Below, piece after piece: positions 1 through 6,227 of a stretch of 9,233 nucleotides of DNA; the first letter of the stretch is position 1, and each line of letters opens with the position of its first letter. The translations under genes and the position numbers were made by a program. The notes under the pieces are model-generated. The model was not told the DNA's origin, did not search any database, and was given only the letters and a program-made list of their open reading frames with translations. This DNA is from Bacillota bacterium. GTDB taxonomy: Bacteria; Bacillota; Clostridia; Oscillospirales; Ruminococcaceae. Location: positions 1 through 9,233 of the forward strand of contig JAEXAZ010000227.1 of assembly GCA_023394255.1 (NCBI GenBank). The letters are read 5' to 3'.

Positions 1-6
1 TCCAAT

Positions 7-46
7 GACAAACGGGCCGGCTTTTCTGAAAGCCGGCCCGTTTGTC
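7..46 (-). terminator. Perfect 18-bp hairpin, likely (bidirectional) terminator
   Basis: Positions 7-24 pair perfectly with 29-46 around a 4-base loop. The core is GGGCCGGCTTT/AAAGCCGGCCC, with A-rich and T-rich flanks (AAAC on one side, GTTTGT on the other). It lies 28 bases after the stop codon of the acyl-CoA synthetase-like gene, where the end of that transcript is expected. The T run after the stem is short and broken by G, so termination efficiency cannot be judged from sequence. The symmetry means it could also stop transcripts entering from the left on the plus strand. Confidence 0.8.
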
Positions 47-73
47 GTCCGAATTAAAAAACGGTCAAAAATA

Positions 74-1729
74 TCAGTGATTCTGTCCGTCTTTTTTGCG
101 GATTTCCGTACGCCTGATTTTACCCGAAATGGTTTTCGGCAGTTCGCTCACATACTCCACGATACGGGGGTATTTGTAAGGGGCGGTCTGTTTTTTCACA
201 TAAGCCTGAAGTTCTTTCTTCAGTTCCTCGGAGGGCTGATAATTCTTAGTCAGGACAATCGTCGCTTTCACAACGGTTCCGCGAATCGGGTCGGGTGCGC
301 CGGTGACCGCGCATTCCAGCACGGCGGGGTGCTCCATCAGCACACTTTCGATTTCAAACGGTCCGATACGGTATCCGGACGCCTTAATCACATCATCCGT
401 GCGTCCTACATACCAAAGGTACCCGTCCTCATCCATCCACGCGGTATCGCCGGTATGATAGAGGCCGTCATGCCAGGCTTTACGGGTTGTTTCTTCGTCG
501 CGGTAATACCCTTTAAACAGCGCATAGTGGGATTTTGTTGTATCAATTACGATCTCGCCGACCGCACCGGACGGCACCTCGTTTCCGTCCTCATCCACCA
601 GTTTGATATGATAGAGCGGGGACGGTTTGCCCATGGAGCCCGGCTTTGGCGTTGTTCCGACGAAGTTTGCGGTCTGCACAACCGTTTCAGTCTGTCCATA
701 GGATTCCATCAGTTTGAGCCCGGTAAACTCCAGCCAGCGGTGATAAACTTCAGGGTTCAGCGCCTCGCCCGCCGTGGTGGAATAGCGCAGGGAGGACAGA
801 TCAAAGTCCCCCAGTCCTTCCTTGATAAAGAACCGATAGATAGTGGGGGGCGCGCAGAAGGTCGTAACCCGATACTTTTCCATCATGTGCAGCAAATCCG
901 AGGGCACAAACTTATCAAAATCATAGACAAAGATTGAGGCGCCGGCAATCCACTGCCCATACAGTTTTCCCCATACGCATTTCATCCAGCCGCTCTCGGA
1001 CACCGTCAGATGCAGGTCGTCCGAATGGACATTGTGCCAATAGCGCGCGGTAACAATATGCCCGAGCGGATAATCATGCGTATGAACCACCATTTTGGGG
1101 AACCCGGTCGTACCGGAAGTGAAATAAAGCAAAAGCGGGTCATTTTTCGATGTCTCCCGGCGTTCCCAATTTCCGTCATAGGTTTCCAGCTCCTGATTGT
1201 AGTTGGTCCAGCCCTCCCGTTCGCCGCGTACAATCAATTTTGTGTGAATGTCCTTGTACTTTTCACACGCTTCGTCCACGTGCTCGGTGACCGCGCATTC
1301 CCCTGAACACACACAGGCTGTAACGCCTGCCGCCTCAAAGCGGTAGAGAATATCTTTTGTTGTCAGCAGATTGGTTGCGGGAACCCCCACCGCCCCGATC
1401 TTGTGAAGCGCCAGAACCGTGAACCAGAATTCATAATGCCTTTTCAGCACCAGCATCACCATGTCGCCTTTTTTAATGCCATGCGCGGTGAGCATCTGGG
1501 CGCACTGGTCGGAATATTTTTTCATTTCGCCAAACGTAAAGATGCGCTCCTCCCCCGCGACATTGCACCAGACCATAGCCCGGCGATCCGGCTCCATACG
1601 GGCAATTTCGTCTACCACATCATAGGCAAAGTTAAAATTCTCGGCGGGAAGCGGCTCAAAATGGTTGAGCACCCCTTTTTCGTCAAAGCCCTCCTTGCAG
1701 AAGCGCTGATAAAAATTTTCCATACTCAT
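74..1729 (-). CDS. AMP-forming acyl-CoA synthetase-like protein (ANL superfamily)
   Basis: This 551-residue protein has the full adenylate-forming core of the acyl-CoA synthetase family. It should make an acyl-AMP from a carboxylic acid and ATP, then an acyl-CoA, in the cytoplasm. Visible motifs in order are the P-loop YFTSGTTGFPK (202-212), the STTAGEAL stretch (317-324), ESYGQTE (342-348), HTGD with the ATP-ribose Asp (425-428), the hinge segment YVGRTDD (440-446), and PKTISGKIRR (531-540), whose Lys537 fits the catalytic lysine. Length is normal for short/medium-chain acyl-CoA synthetases. The ATG at 1729 overlaps the TGA of the regulator gene (ATGA), with AAAGGGG about 10 bases upstream; an ATG two codons later is an alternative. 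It is the second gene of a T-box operon that appears to respond to tRNA-Ile, so a branched-chain acid such as 2-methylbutyrate is a plausible substrate, but this is inference. The acid cannot be read from the motifs. Confidence 0.93.
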   Translation of the reverse strand: MSMENFYQRFCKEGFDEKGVLNHFEPLPAENFNFAYDVVDEIARMEPDRRAMVWCNVAGEERIFTFGEMKKYSDQCAQMLTAHGIKKGDMVMLVLKRHYEFWFTVLALHKIGAVGVPATNLLTTKDILYRFEAAGVTACVCSGECAVTEHVDEACEKYKDIHTKLIVRGEREGWTNYNQELETYDGNWERRETSKNDPLLLYFTSGTTGFPKMVVHTHDYPLGHIVTARYWHNVHSDDLHLTVSESGWMKCVWGKLYGQWIAGASIFVYDFDKFVPSDLLHMMEKYRVTTFCAPPTIYRFFIKEGLGDFDLSSLRYSTTAGEALNPEVYHRWLEFTGLKLMESYGQTETVVQTANFVGTTPKPGSMGKPSPLYHIKLVDEDGNEVPSGAVGEIVIDTTKSHYALFKGYYRDEETTRKAWHDGLYHTGDTAWMDEDGYLWYVGRTDDVIKASGYRIGPFEIESVLMEHPAVLECAVTGAPDPIRGTVVKATIVLTKNYQPSEELKKELQAYVKKQTAPYKYPRIVEYVSELPKTISGKIRRTEIRKKDGQNH

Positions 1730-2334
1730 GCCTGCCGTTCCCCTTTCTTATGCTCATCCTTCATCAAAATTGCAAGAAATACGCATTCCTCACCGCCGGT
1801 TGCAATCATCCCGTGGCCATGGCCGGAATCATAATAGATCCCATCCCCGGCTTCCAGATATTCCTCGTGGTCTTCCATGCGTACTTTGAGCTGGCCCTTC
1901 AATACAAAGTCAAATTCCTGCCCTTCATGGGAAGAAAGATGGATCGGCTGGTTTTGCTCCTCCTCGAAGAACGGGGCTGTGACCAGAAACGGCTCTGCAG
2001 TTTTCCCTGAAAAACGATAAGCAAGGTGATGATAGGTAAAGCCTTTTCTGCGGTTGATTTTCAGCCCGGTGCCTTTGCGGACGATCGAGTAAAAAGAAAG
2101 GTGAGGACGCTCCCCTGTCAGCAGTTCAATCATGTCCACGCCAAACAGCTGTGCGCAATTATAAAGGAAGCTAAAGCTGAAATCGCTTTTGCCCTCTTCA
2201 CATTCCATATATTCTTCCGCAGTCATTCCCGTTTCACGAGCTATTTCCGCAACCGGGATTTCCATAATCTCCCGCAGGGTCCGAATTCGCTGCGCAATTT
2301 CTTTCAGCTGGTTATCCTTCTGCTGGTCCTGCAT
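1726..2334 (-). CDS. XRE-family regulator with C-terminal cupin domain
   Basis: This 202-residue protein joins an N-terminal helix-turn-helix of the XRE/Cro type (about residues 10-68, including the AEIARETGM and GKSDFSFSFLYNCAQLFGV stretches) to a C-terminal cupin_2 barrel (about 105-192). The cupin holds HLSSHEGQEFDFVLKG (132-147), with His132, His136, Glu137 and Glu140 as possible metal or ligand contacts, then GDGIYYDSGHGHGM (173-186). Such proteins usually bind a small molecule in the cupin and control a neighbouring operon; here the acyl-CoA synthetase-like gene is the obvious target, possibly with autoregulation. The start at 2334 is chosen because a strong GGAGGT (2346-2341) sits 6 bases upstream. 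A longer reading from GTG at 2421 would translate the T-box antiterminator and terminator and is rejected. The TGA overlaps the next ATG, so the two genes are translationally coupled. The ligand is unknown; a branched-chain acid or acyl-CoA is only a guess. Confidence 0.9.
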   Translation of the reverse strand: MQDQQKDNQLKEIAQRIRTLREIMEIPVAEIARETGMTAEEYMECEEGKSDFSFSFLYNCAQLFGVDMIELLTGERPHLSFYSIVRKGTGLKINRRKGFTYHHLAYRFSGKTAEPFLVTAPFFEEEQNQPIHLSSHEGQEFDFVLKGQLKVRMEDHEEYLEAGDGIYYDSGHGHGMIATGGEECVFLAILMKDEHKKGERQA

Positions 2335-2363
2335 AACATTACCTCCAAAATTTATTTTTGAAT

Positions 2364-2636
2364 AACAAAAAAACCCGCCCCTCGCAAGGGACGAGTTTAT
2401 GAATACAACCCGTGGTACCACCCAAATGACATATCAATATGCCGCTCTGCCAGACTCAAACAAGCCTGCGATCTGTAACGCGATCCCGCGGGGAAACTTA
2501 CTGGGCCCAAGCCGTTTAGTCCCCAACTCAGGGGTGATAAGCTAAAAAACCACCTGCCGCCGGTTTTCACCAAACACCGGCTCTCTGTGGGCAGACTGCT
2601 GTTCCCGCCGTCCCCGTCATCGTCTTTGTCATATTG
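2364..2636 (-). promoter_or_regulatory. T-box riboswitch leader, specifier best read as ATC (tRNA-Ile)
   Basis: This is a tRNA-sensing transcription attenuator upstream of the regulator/acyl-CoA synthetase operon. In the minus-strand sense, the Stem I distal part shows the AGAGAG bulge (2586-2581) and the hairpin CCGGT-GTTTGGTGAAA-ACCGG (2580-2560), stacked on CTGCC/GGCAG (2594-2590 with 2558-2554). GGGG (2615-2612) can pair with CCCC (2534-2531) below the specifier loop. ATC at 2538-2536 precedes A-CCCC-TGAG, the usual place for the specifier codon, and so reads isoleucine. The T-box GGGTGGTACCACGGG lies at 2423-2409. Its antiterminator uses GGG/CCC around the TGGTACC bulge plus ACGGGTT/AACTCGT. 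TGGT in the bulge pairs with an ACCA tRNA end, which fits the A discriminator of tRNA-Ile. Uncharged tRNA should favour the antiterminator and switch the operon on. The T-box identity is firm; the Ile assignment is somewhat less so. Confidence 0.94.
2367..2398 (-). terminator. T-box conditional terminator
   Basis: In RNA sense, AAACTCGTCCCT (2398-2387) pairs over 12 bp, including G-T pairs, with AGGGGCGGGTTT (2382-2371) around a TGCG loop. A run of seven T (2373-2367) follows. The 5' arm is also the 3' half of the antiterminator, so the two structures exclude each other, as expected for a T-box switch. This is also the only clear terminator between clpC and the regulator gene. Confidence 0.93.
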
Positions 2637-2641
2637 GATTT

Positions 2642-2671
2642 ATCTTATCACGTTCAGAAACCGTTTGTCAA
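2642..2671 (-). promoter_or_regulatory. Housekeeping (sigma-A-type) promoter of the T-box operon
   Basis: A perfect -35 TTGACA (2671-2666) is followed after 18 bases by TAAGAT (2647-2642), preceded by TG one base upstream, which is an extended -10. Transcription would begin near 2635, leaving a leader of about 300 bases before the regulator ATG. The phosphatase stop codon TGA (2670-2668) lies inside the -35 hexamer, so gene end and promoter share bases. Confidence 0.82.
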
Positions 2672-3327
2672 GCCCCTGCGTCAATTATTTTTAACAGTTC
2701 CCGGGGGACTGAAATCAAGGCATCCGCGCCGTTTTCCTCCAGCTCGTCCCTGCCCCGGAACCCCCAGAGAACCCCTACCGCAAAAAGCCCGGCATTTTTT
2801 GCGGTTTGCATATCCACTCCGGAATCCCCTGCATAGATGCTGTTCTGTCTCTGAAATCCGGCCAGACGCAGCATCTCCTCCACCAGTGCTTTATCGGGTT
2901 TATGCGGATATCCCTGCCGGTGTCCGACCGCAGCGCGAATCAGGCTGCCAAAATACCGTTCACAAAGCGATTTGGTAAACGCATCCGGCTTGTTGGACAA
3001 AACCATACATGCGATGCCCCGCCCGTTCAGTGAACGGAGCAATTCTGTCACACCCTCATAAGGGCGGGTACAGTCGAGACTGTGCTCCGGATTGTATGCG
3101 TCAAAGTCTTTTTTCAGCAAATCCAGAAGCGCCGTGTCGCCGCGCCGCTCCTCGGGAGCCATCCGCTCCACAAGCTTTATAATGCCGTTGCCCACAAACT
3201 GCTTATAGGCTTCCGCCGGATGTTCGGGAAGCCCATGGCGCCTGAGCGCAAAGTTTGAGGCATGTGCCAAATCATCCAGCGTATTCAGCAGGGTTCCGTC
3301 CAGATCGAAGAGAACTAGTTTCGTCAA
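2668..3327 (-). CDS. HAD-family phosphatase, phosphoglycolate phosphatase-like
   Basis: This 219-residue haloacid dehalogenase-superfamily hydrolase most resembles the Gph/PGP-type phosphatases that act on small phosphorylated metabolites in the cytoplasm. Motif I is DLDGT (8-12), with nucleophile Asp8 and acid/base Asp10. Motif II is LSNKP with Ser111, motif III the lysine in KPDK (143-146), and motif IV GDSGVD (167-172) with Asp168 as metal ligand. The helical insert after motif I is the C1-type cap. The start appears to be TTG at 3327: no in-frame ATG or GTG lies between the clpC stop and motif I, and motif I sits only eight residues in. An AGGA-like site lies about 12 bases upstream, so initiation is probably modest. 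It follows clpC by 24 bases and is likely cotranscribed with it. The substrate cannot be assigned from sequence; phosphoglycolate, pyrophosphate or a sugar phosphate are all possible. Confidence 0.9.
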   Translation of the reverse strand: MTKLVLFDLDGTLLNTLDDLAHASNFALRRHGLPEHPAEAYKQFVGNGIIKLVERMAPEERRGDTALLDLLKKDFDAYNPEHSLDCTRPYEGVTELLRSLNGRGIACMVLSNKPDAFTKSLCERYFGSLIRAAVGHRQGYPHKPDKALVEEMLRLAGFQRQNSIYAGDSGVDMQTAKNAGLFAVGVLWGFRGRDELEENGADALISVPRELLKIIDAGA

Positions 3328-3351
3328 TATACTGCACCGTCCTGTATTTTG

Positions 3352-5847
3352 TCATGATTCCGCTGATATGATTATAGCACAGCCTCCCGCATTTGCAACG
3401 TCCTCCAGCGTAAAGCTGAATCCGTTTTCACCGTAAGTGCAAAGGATTTTGTCGCCCGCTTTTATTTTCCCCCGCAGCAGTTCATCCGCAAGTTCGTCTT
3501 CAATCTGGCTCTGGATGGCTCTCCTGAGCGGGCGGGCGCCATAAACAGGGTCAAACCCTTCCTGTGCAATATGGGCTGCCGCCGATTCATCGAACCGAAT
3601 TTCCACATGCAGCCCGTTCACACGTTTCTTCAGGGATGCGAGCATATTTTCGGCGATCCGCAGGGTTTCTTCCTTTGTGAGCTTATGAAACACAATCACT
3701 TCATCCACACGGTTGAGAAACTCCGGACGGAAGGATTTCTTCAGTTCCCCCATCATCACCCGCCGGATCTCCTCCTGTTTCATTCCGGTCTCACCATCCT
3801 CGGAAAACCCCAGCCTCCCCTGCTCGGTAATCAGACGCGCGCCAATGTTGGATGTCATGATAATCACCGTATTTTTAAAGTTGACCTGTCTGCCCTGGGA
3901 GTCTGTCAGGACCCCGTCCTCCAAAACCTGAAGCAGCATATTGAAAAAATCGGGATGCGCTTTTTCAATTTCATCCAGCAACAGAACGGCATATGGCCTG
4001 CGGCGGATTTTTTCGGTGAGCTGGCCTCCTTCATCGTAACCGATATAGCCGGGAGGAGGCCCCACCAGCCTGGAAACAGCATGCCGCTCCATATATTCCG
4101 ACATATCCAGCCGCACCATTGCCTTTTCGTCTCCAAACAGGCACGCCGCCAACGCCTTGCAAAGCTCGGTTTTCCCCACGCCTGTCGGCCCCAGAAATAT
4201 AAAGGAACCCAACGGGCGGTTGGGATCATGCAGCCCCACACGGGAGCGCCTGATTGCCCCCGCCACAGCCCGGACTGCCTCCGTCTGCCCCACAATCCGC
4301 CGGTGCAGATCGTCCTCCAGATGCAGCAGGCGTTCGCTTTGCACTTCCGAAATATGGGTGACGTCGATTCCGGTAATATCGGCAACCAAGCTCGCGATAT
4401 CCTGTGCGGTCAGCTTGCGGCCGCTTCCGTCGCCGGTCTCATCCCATTCGGACTGCGCCTGCTCCAGCCGCTGTTTCAGTTCATTTTCCCGGTCACGGAT
4501 ACGTGCGGCGCATTCATAGTCCTGCGAAGCAATCGCATGTTCCTTCTCTTCCTTAAACCCTTCCAGGCGCGTTTCCAGTTCCCGCAGGCTGTTCGGAACT
4601 GTCAAAGTGTTCATCCTGACGCGTGAACAGGCTTCGTCTACCAGATCAATCGCTTTATCGGGGAGCCTGCGTTCCGGCAGATAGCGCGCGGAAAGGGTAA
4701 CGGCAGCTTCTATTGCCTCGTCTGAAATATGCATCTTATGATGTGCTTCATATTTTTCACGAAGGCCCTGCAAAATTTCGACCGCATCCCCTTCGGACGG
4801 CTCCCCAACCGTCACACTCTGGAACCGGCGTTCCAACGCGCTGTCTTTTTCAATAAATTTGCGGTATTCGTCAATTGTGGTGGCGCCTACAAGCTGAAAC
4901 TCGCCTCTCGCAAGCTGTGGCTTGAGAATATTGGCCGCATCTACCGCGCCTTCCGCCGCGCCGGTTCCAATAATCGTATGAAGTTCATCAATGAACAGAA
5001 TTACATTTCCGGCATTGATCACTTCCTCAATCGTGTTTTTAATGCGTTCTTCAAAATCGCCGCGGTATTTTGTACCCGCTACCATGCCGGTCAAATCAAG
5101 CGCGATAAACCGTTTGTCTTTGATCTGCTGGGGTACATCGGAGTCTGCGATACGCTGGGCAATTCCCTCGGCAATCGCAGTTTTCCCCACCCCGGCCTCG
5201 CCGATCAGACACGGGTTATTTTTTGTCCTTCTGGTCAGAATCTGGAGCACACGCTCCACTTCCTTATTTCTTCCGATTACCGGGTCCAGTTTTCCCTGAC
5301 GGGCAAGTTCGGTAAGGTCATGCCCGTATTTATCCAGCAGCGGAGTTTTCACACCGGCTCTGGAGCGCGTCGGCGCAGGCTTTCTCAGCCCCAGCAGATC
5401 TGCGGCACAGCTCTGTGAAAAGTCCCCAAGCTGCCTGCTGATCGATTCCGGCTCTGTTCCAAGCTGCTTTAAAAAGCGTACCCCATAGCTTTCGGTTTCT
5501 TTTAAAAGATTCAGTAAAATATGCTCCGTGCCCGCAAGCGGGATACCGCTCATCCGCACCTGCATCAGCGACAGTTCCAGGATTCTTTTGCATCTCGGTG
5601 TGATATCCGCAGGTGTCAGGCTGGATTTAATTCCCCTGCCTACTGTTTTTACAAGCAGATCCTTAATCTGCTGAGCGCTGATGCCGCTTTTCTGCAGAAC
5701 TGTATATGCAACCCCGCTGCCCTCTTCCAGAAGCCCCAGAAGCAGATGTTCGCTGCCCATATAGGTGTGGCCGAGCGCACAGGCTTCTTCCAGCGCGCAA
5801 TTAATGGCCACATTTGCTTTGGGGGTAAAGCCGTTGAATTTAAACAT
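3352..5847 (-). CDS. clpC: ClpC-type Clp protease ATPase subunit
   Basis: This 831-residue Hsp100 AAA+ unfoldase feeds proteins to the ClpP peptidase. The N-terminal double Clp repeat (about 1-145) includes the FTPKANVAI and GTEHILLNLL stretches. The first AAA+ module has Walker A GEAGVGKT (216-223), pore-loop GTKYRG (258-263) and Walker B VILFIDE (282-288). A short middle region carries a UVR segment (about 434-463, ASQDYECAARIRDREN), which marks ClpC rather than ClpB or ClpA. The second module has Walker A GPTGVGKT (553-560), pore GYIG (600-603) and Walker B VLLLDE (621-626). LGF at 679-681 fits the ClpP-docking tripeptide, so it is probably protease-linked. ATG at 5847 is chosen because GAGGTG ends seven bases upstream; the GTG at 5862 overlaps that site. 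No ctsR, mcsA or mcsB lies upstream, unlike the Bacillus operon, and no convincing CtsR box is seen, so regulation is unclear. The phosphatase gene follows in the same transcript. Confidence 0.96.
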   Translation of the reverse strand: MFKFNGFTPKANVAINCALEEACALGHTYMGSEHLLLGLLEEGSGVAYTVLQKSGISAQQIKDLLVKTVGRGIKSSLTPADITPRCKRILELSLMQVRMSGIPLAGTEHILLNLLKETESYGVRFLKQLGTEPESISRQLGDFSQSCAADLLGLRKPAPTRSRAGVKTPLLDKYGHDLTELARQGKLDPVIGRNKEVERVLQILTRRTKNNPCLIGEAGVGKTAIAEGIAQRIADSDVPQQIKDKRFIALDLTGMVAGTKYRGDFEERIKNTIEEVINAGNVILFIDELHTIIGTGAAEGAVDAANILKPQLARGEFQLVGATTIDEYRKFIEKDSALERRFQSVTVGEPSEGDAVEILQGLREKYEAHHKMHISDEAIEAAVTLSARYLPERRLPDKAIDLVDEACSRVRMNTLTVPNSLRELETRLEGFKEEKEHAIASQDYECAARIRDRENELKQRLEQAQSEWDETGDGSGRKLTAQDIASLVADITGIDVTHISEVQSERLLHLEDDLHRRIVGQTEAVRAVAGAIRRSRVGLHDPNRPLGSFIFLGPTGVGKTELCKALAACLFGDEKAMVRLDMSEYMERHAVSRLVGPPPGYIGYDEGGQLTEKIRRRPYAVLLLDEIEKAHPDFFNMLLQVLEDGVLTDSQGRQVNFKNTVIIMTSNIGARLITEQGRLGFSEDGETGMKQEEIRRVMMGELKKSFRPEFLNRVDEVIVFHKLTKEETLRIAENMLASLKKRVNGLHVEIRFDESAAAHIAQEGFDPVYGARPLRRAIQSQIEDELADELLRGKIKAGDKILCTYGENGFSFTLEDVANAGGCAIIISAES

Positions 5848-5945
5848 GACAGACCACCTCACAAGTTAGAGCGTTATTTGCCCTCTTTCATACCTATGTC
5901 ATTCCCTTCCTAATATTGTCACATCAAAAGCTGATTATGCGCAGT

Positions 5946-5974
5946 CACCGAACTGCCGCTGTTTACATAGTATA
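5946..5974 (+). promoter_or_regulatory. Putative sigma-K (late mother-cell) promoter
   Basis: CACC (5946-5949), 16 bases, then CATAGTATA (5966-5974) match the sigma-K consensus mACm-N16-CATAnnnTA at every fixed position. Transcription would start near 5981, ten bases before the AGGAGG ribosome site of the small gene. A sigma-A reading (TTTACA at 5962 with TTATAG near 5987) would place the -10 on the ribosome site and is unlikely. The match is to a short consensus, so it needs experimental support. Confidence 0.6.
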
Positions 5975-6005
5975 AGTTGAAATCACTTATAGGAGGTCAT
6001 TTCTC

Positions 6006-6164
6006 ATGGGATGCAACAATAATTACTTTGGTGGCAACTATCTCTGGATTATCATCCTTATCATCATCCTCTTTGGTTGGGGTGGCTTTGGATGGGGCGG
6101 CAACGGCGGCTGCAATAACGGTTGCGTTGGCGGCACCAATGACAATGGCTGCGGATGCTGCTAA
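6006..6164 (+). CDS. Small Gly/Cys-rich membrane-segment protein, probably sporulation-related
   Basis: This 52-residue protein has a polar N-terminus (MGCNNNYFGGNY), one very hydrophobic segment (about 13-23, LWIIILIIILF), a Gly/Trp stretch (24-35), and a Gly/Asn/Cys tail ending GCGCC. Six cysteines in total suggest metal binding or disulfide cross-linking. The design resembles the YjcZ-type small sporulation proteins of Firmicutes, which are Gly-rich with a single hydrophobic stretch, but homology is not certain from sequence alone. A strong AGGAGG (5991-5996) lies nine bases before the ATG, and a sigma-K-like promoter lies upstream. Both support a real gene expressed in the mother cell, with the product perhaps in the spore coat or outer forespore membrane. 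It stands alone between divergent clpC and convergent potD, and a hairpin ends its transcript. A different reading frame over the same bases from 5977 has no ribosome site and is not supported. Confidence 0.78.
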   Translation: MGCNNNYFGGNYLWIIILIIILFGWGGFGWGGNGGCNNGCVGGTNDNGCGCC

Positions 6165-6181
6165 TCTGCAGGTAGTACAGA

Positions 6182-6222
6182 AAAAGCAGAACGGGATGCA
6201 AAATGCATCCCGTTCTGCTTTT
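6182..6222. terminator. Perfect 19-bp hairpin, bidirectional terminator between convergent genes
   Basis: Positions 6182-6200 (AAAAGCAGAACGGGATGCA) pair perfectly with 6204-6222 across a 3-base AAA loop. The stem begins with four A and ends with four T, so either strand gives a GC-rich stem closing in a U tract. It lies 17 bases after the stop of the small plus-strand gene and 5 bases after the stop of the minus-strand potD gene, and so serves both. Confidence 0.9.
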
Positions 6223-6227
6223 CAGTT

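Noticed and set aside
5..937. Long plus-strand open frame
   Set aside because: It lies antisense to the acyl-CoA synthetase-like gene, begins in the terminator hairpin, and shows no family motif or ribosome site.
2335..2421. N-terminal extension of the XRE-cupin protein from a GTG at 2421
   Set aside because: These codons are the T-box antiterminator and terminator, and a strong GGAGGT sits 6 bases before the ATG at 2334.
3571..4626. 351-codon plus-strand open frame
   Set aside because: It is a shadow antisense to clpC; codon bias of the real gene explains it.
5848..5862. Earlier GTG start for clpC adding five residues (MRWSV)
   Set aside because: It overlaps the GAGGTG ribosome site of the ATG at 5847, and MFKFNGFT matches the usual ClpC N-terminus.
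5848..5945. CtsR or CIRCE operator upstream of clpC
   Set aside because: Only a single AGGGCAAAT-like half-site is present, without a tandem repeat, and no CIRCE inverted repeat is seen. No convincing sigma-A promoter was found there either.
5962..5992. Sigma-A promoter TTTACA with TTATAG for the small gene
   Set aside because: The -10 would overlap the AGGAGG ribosome site, so the transcript would lack it.
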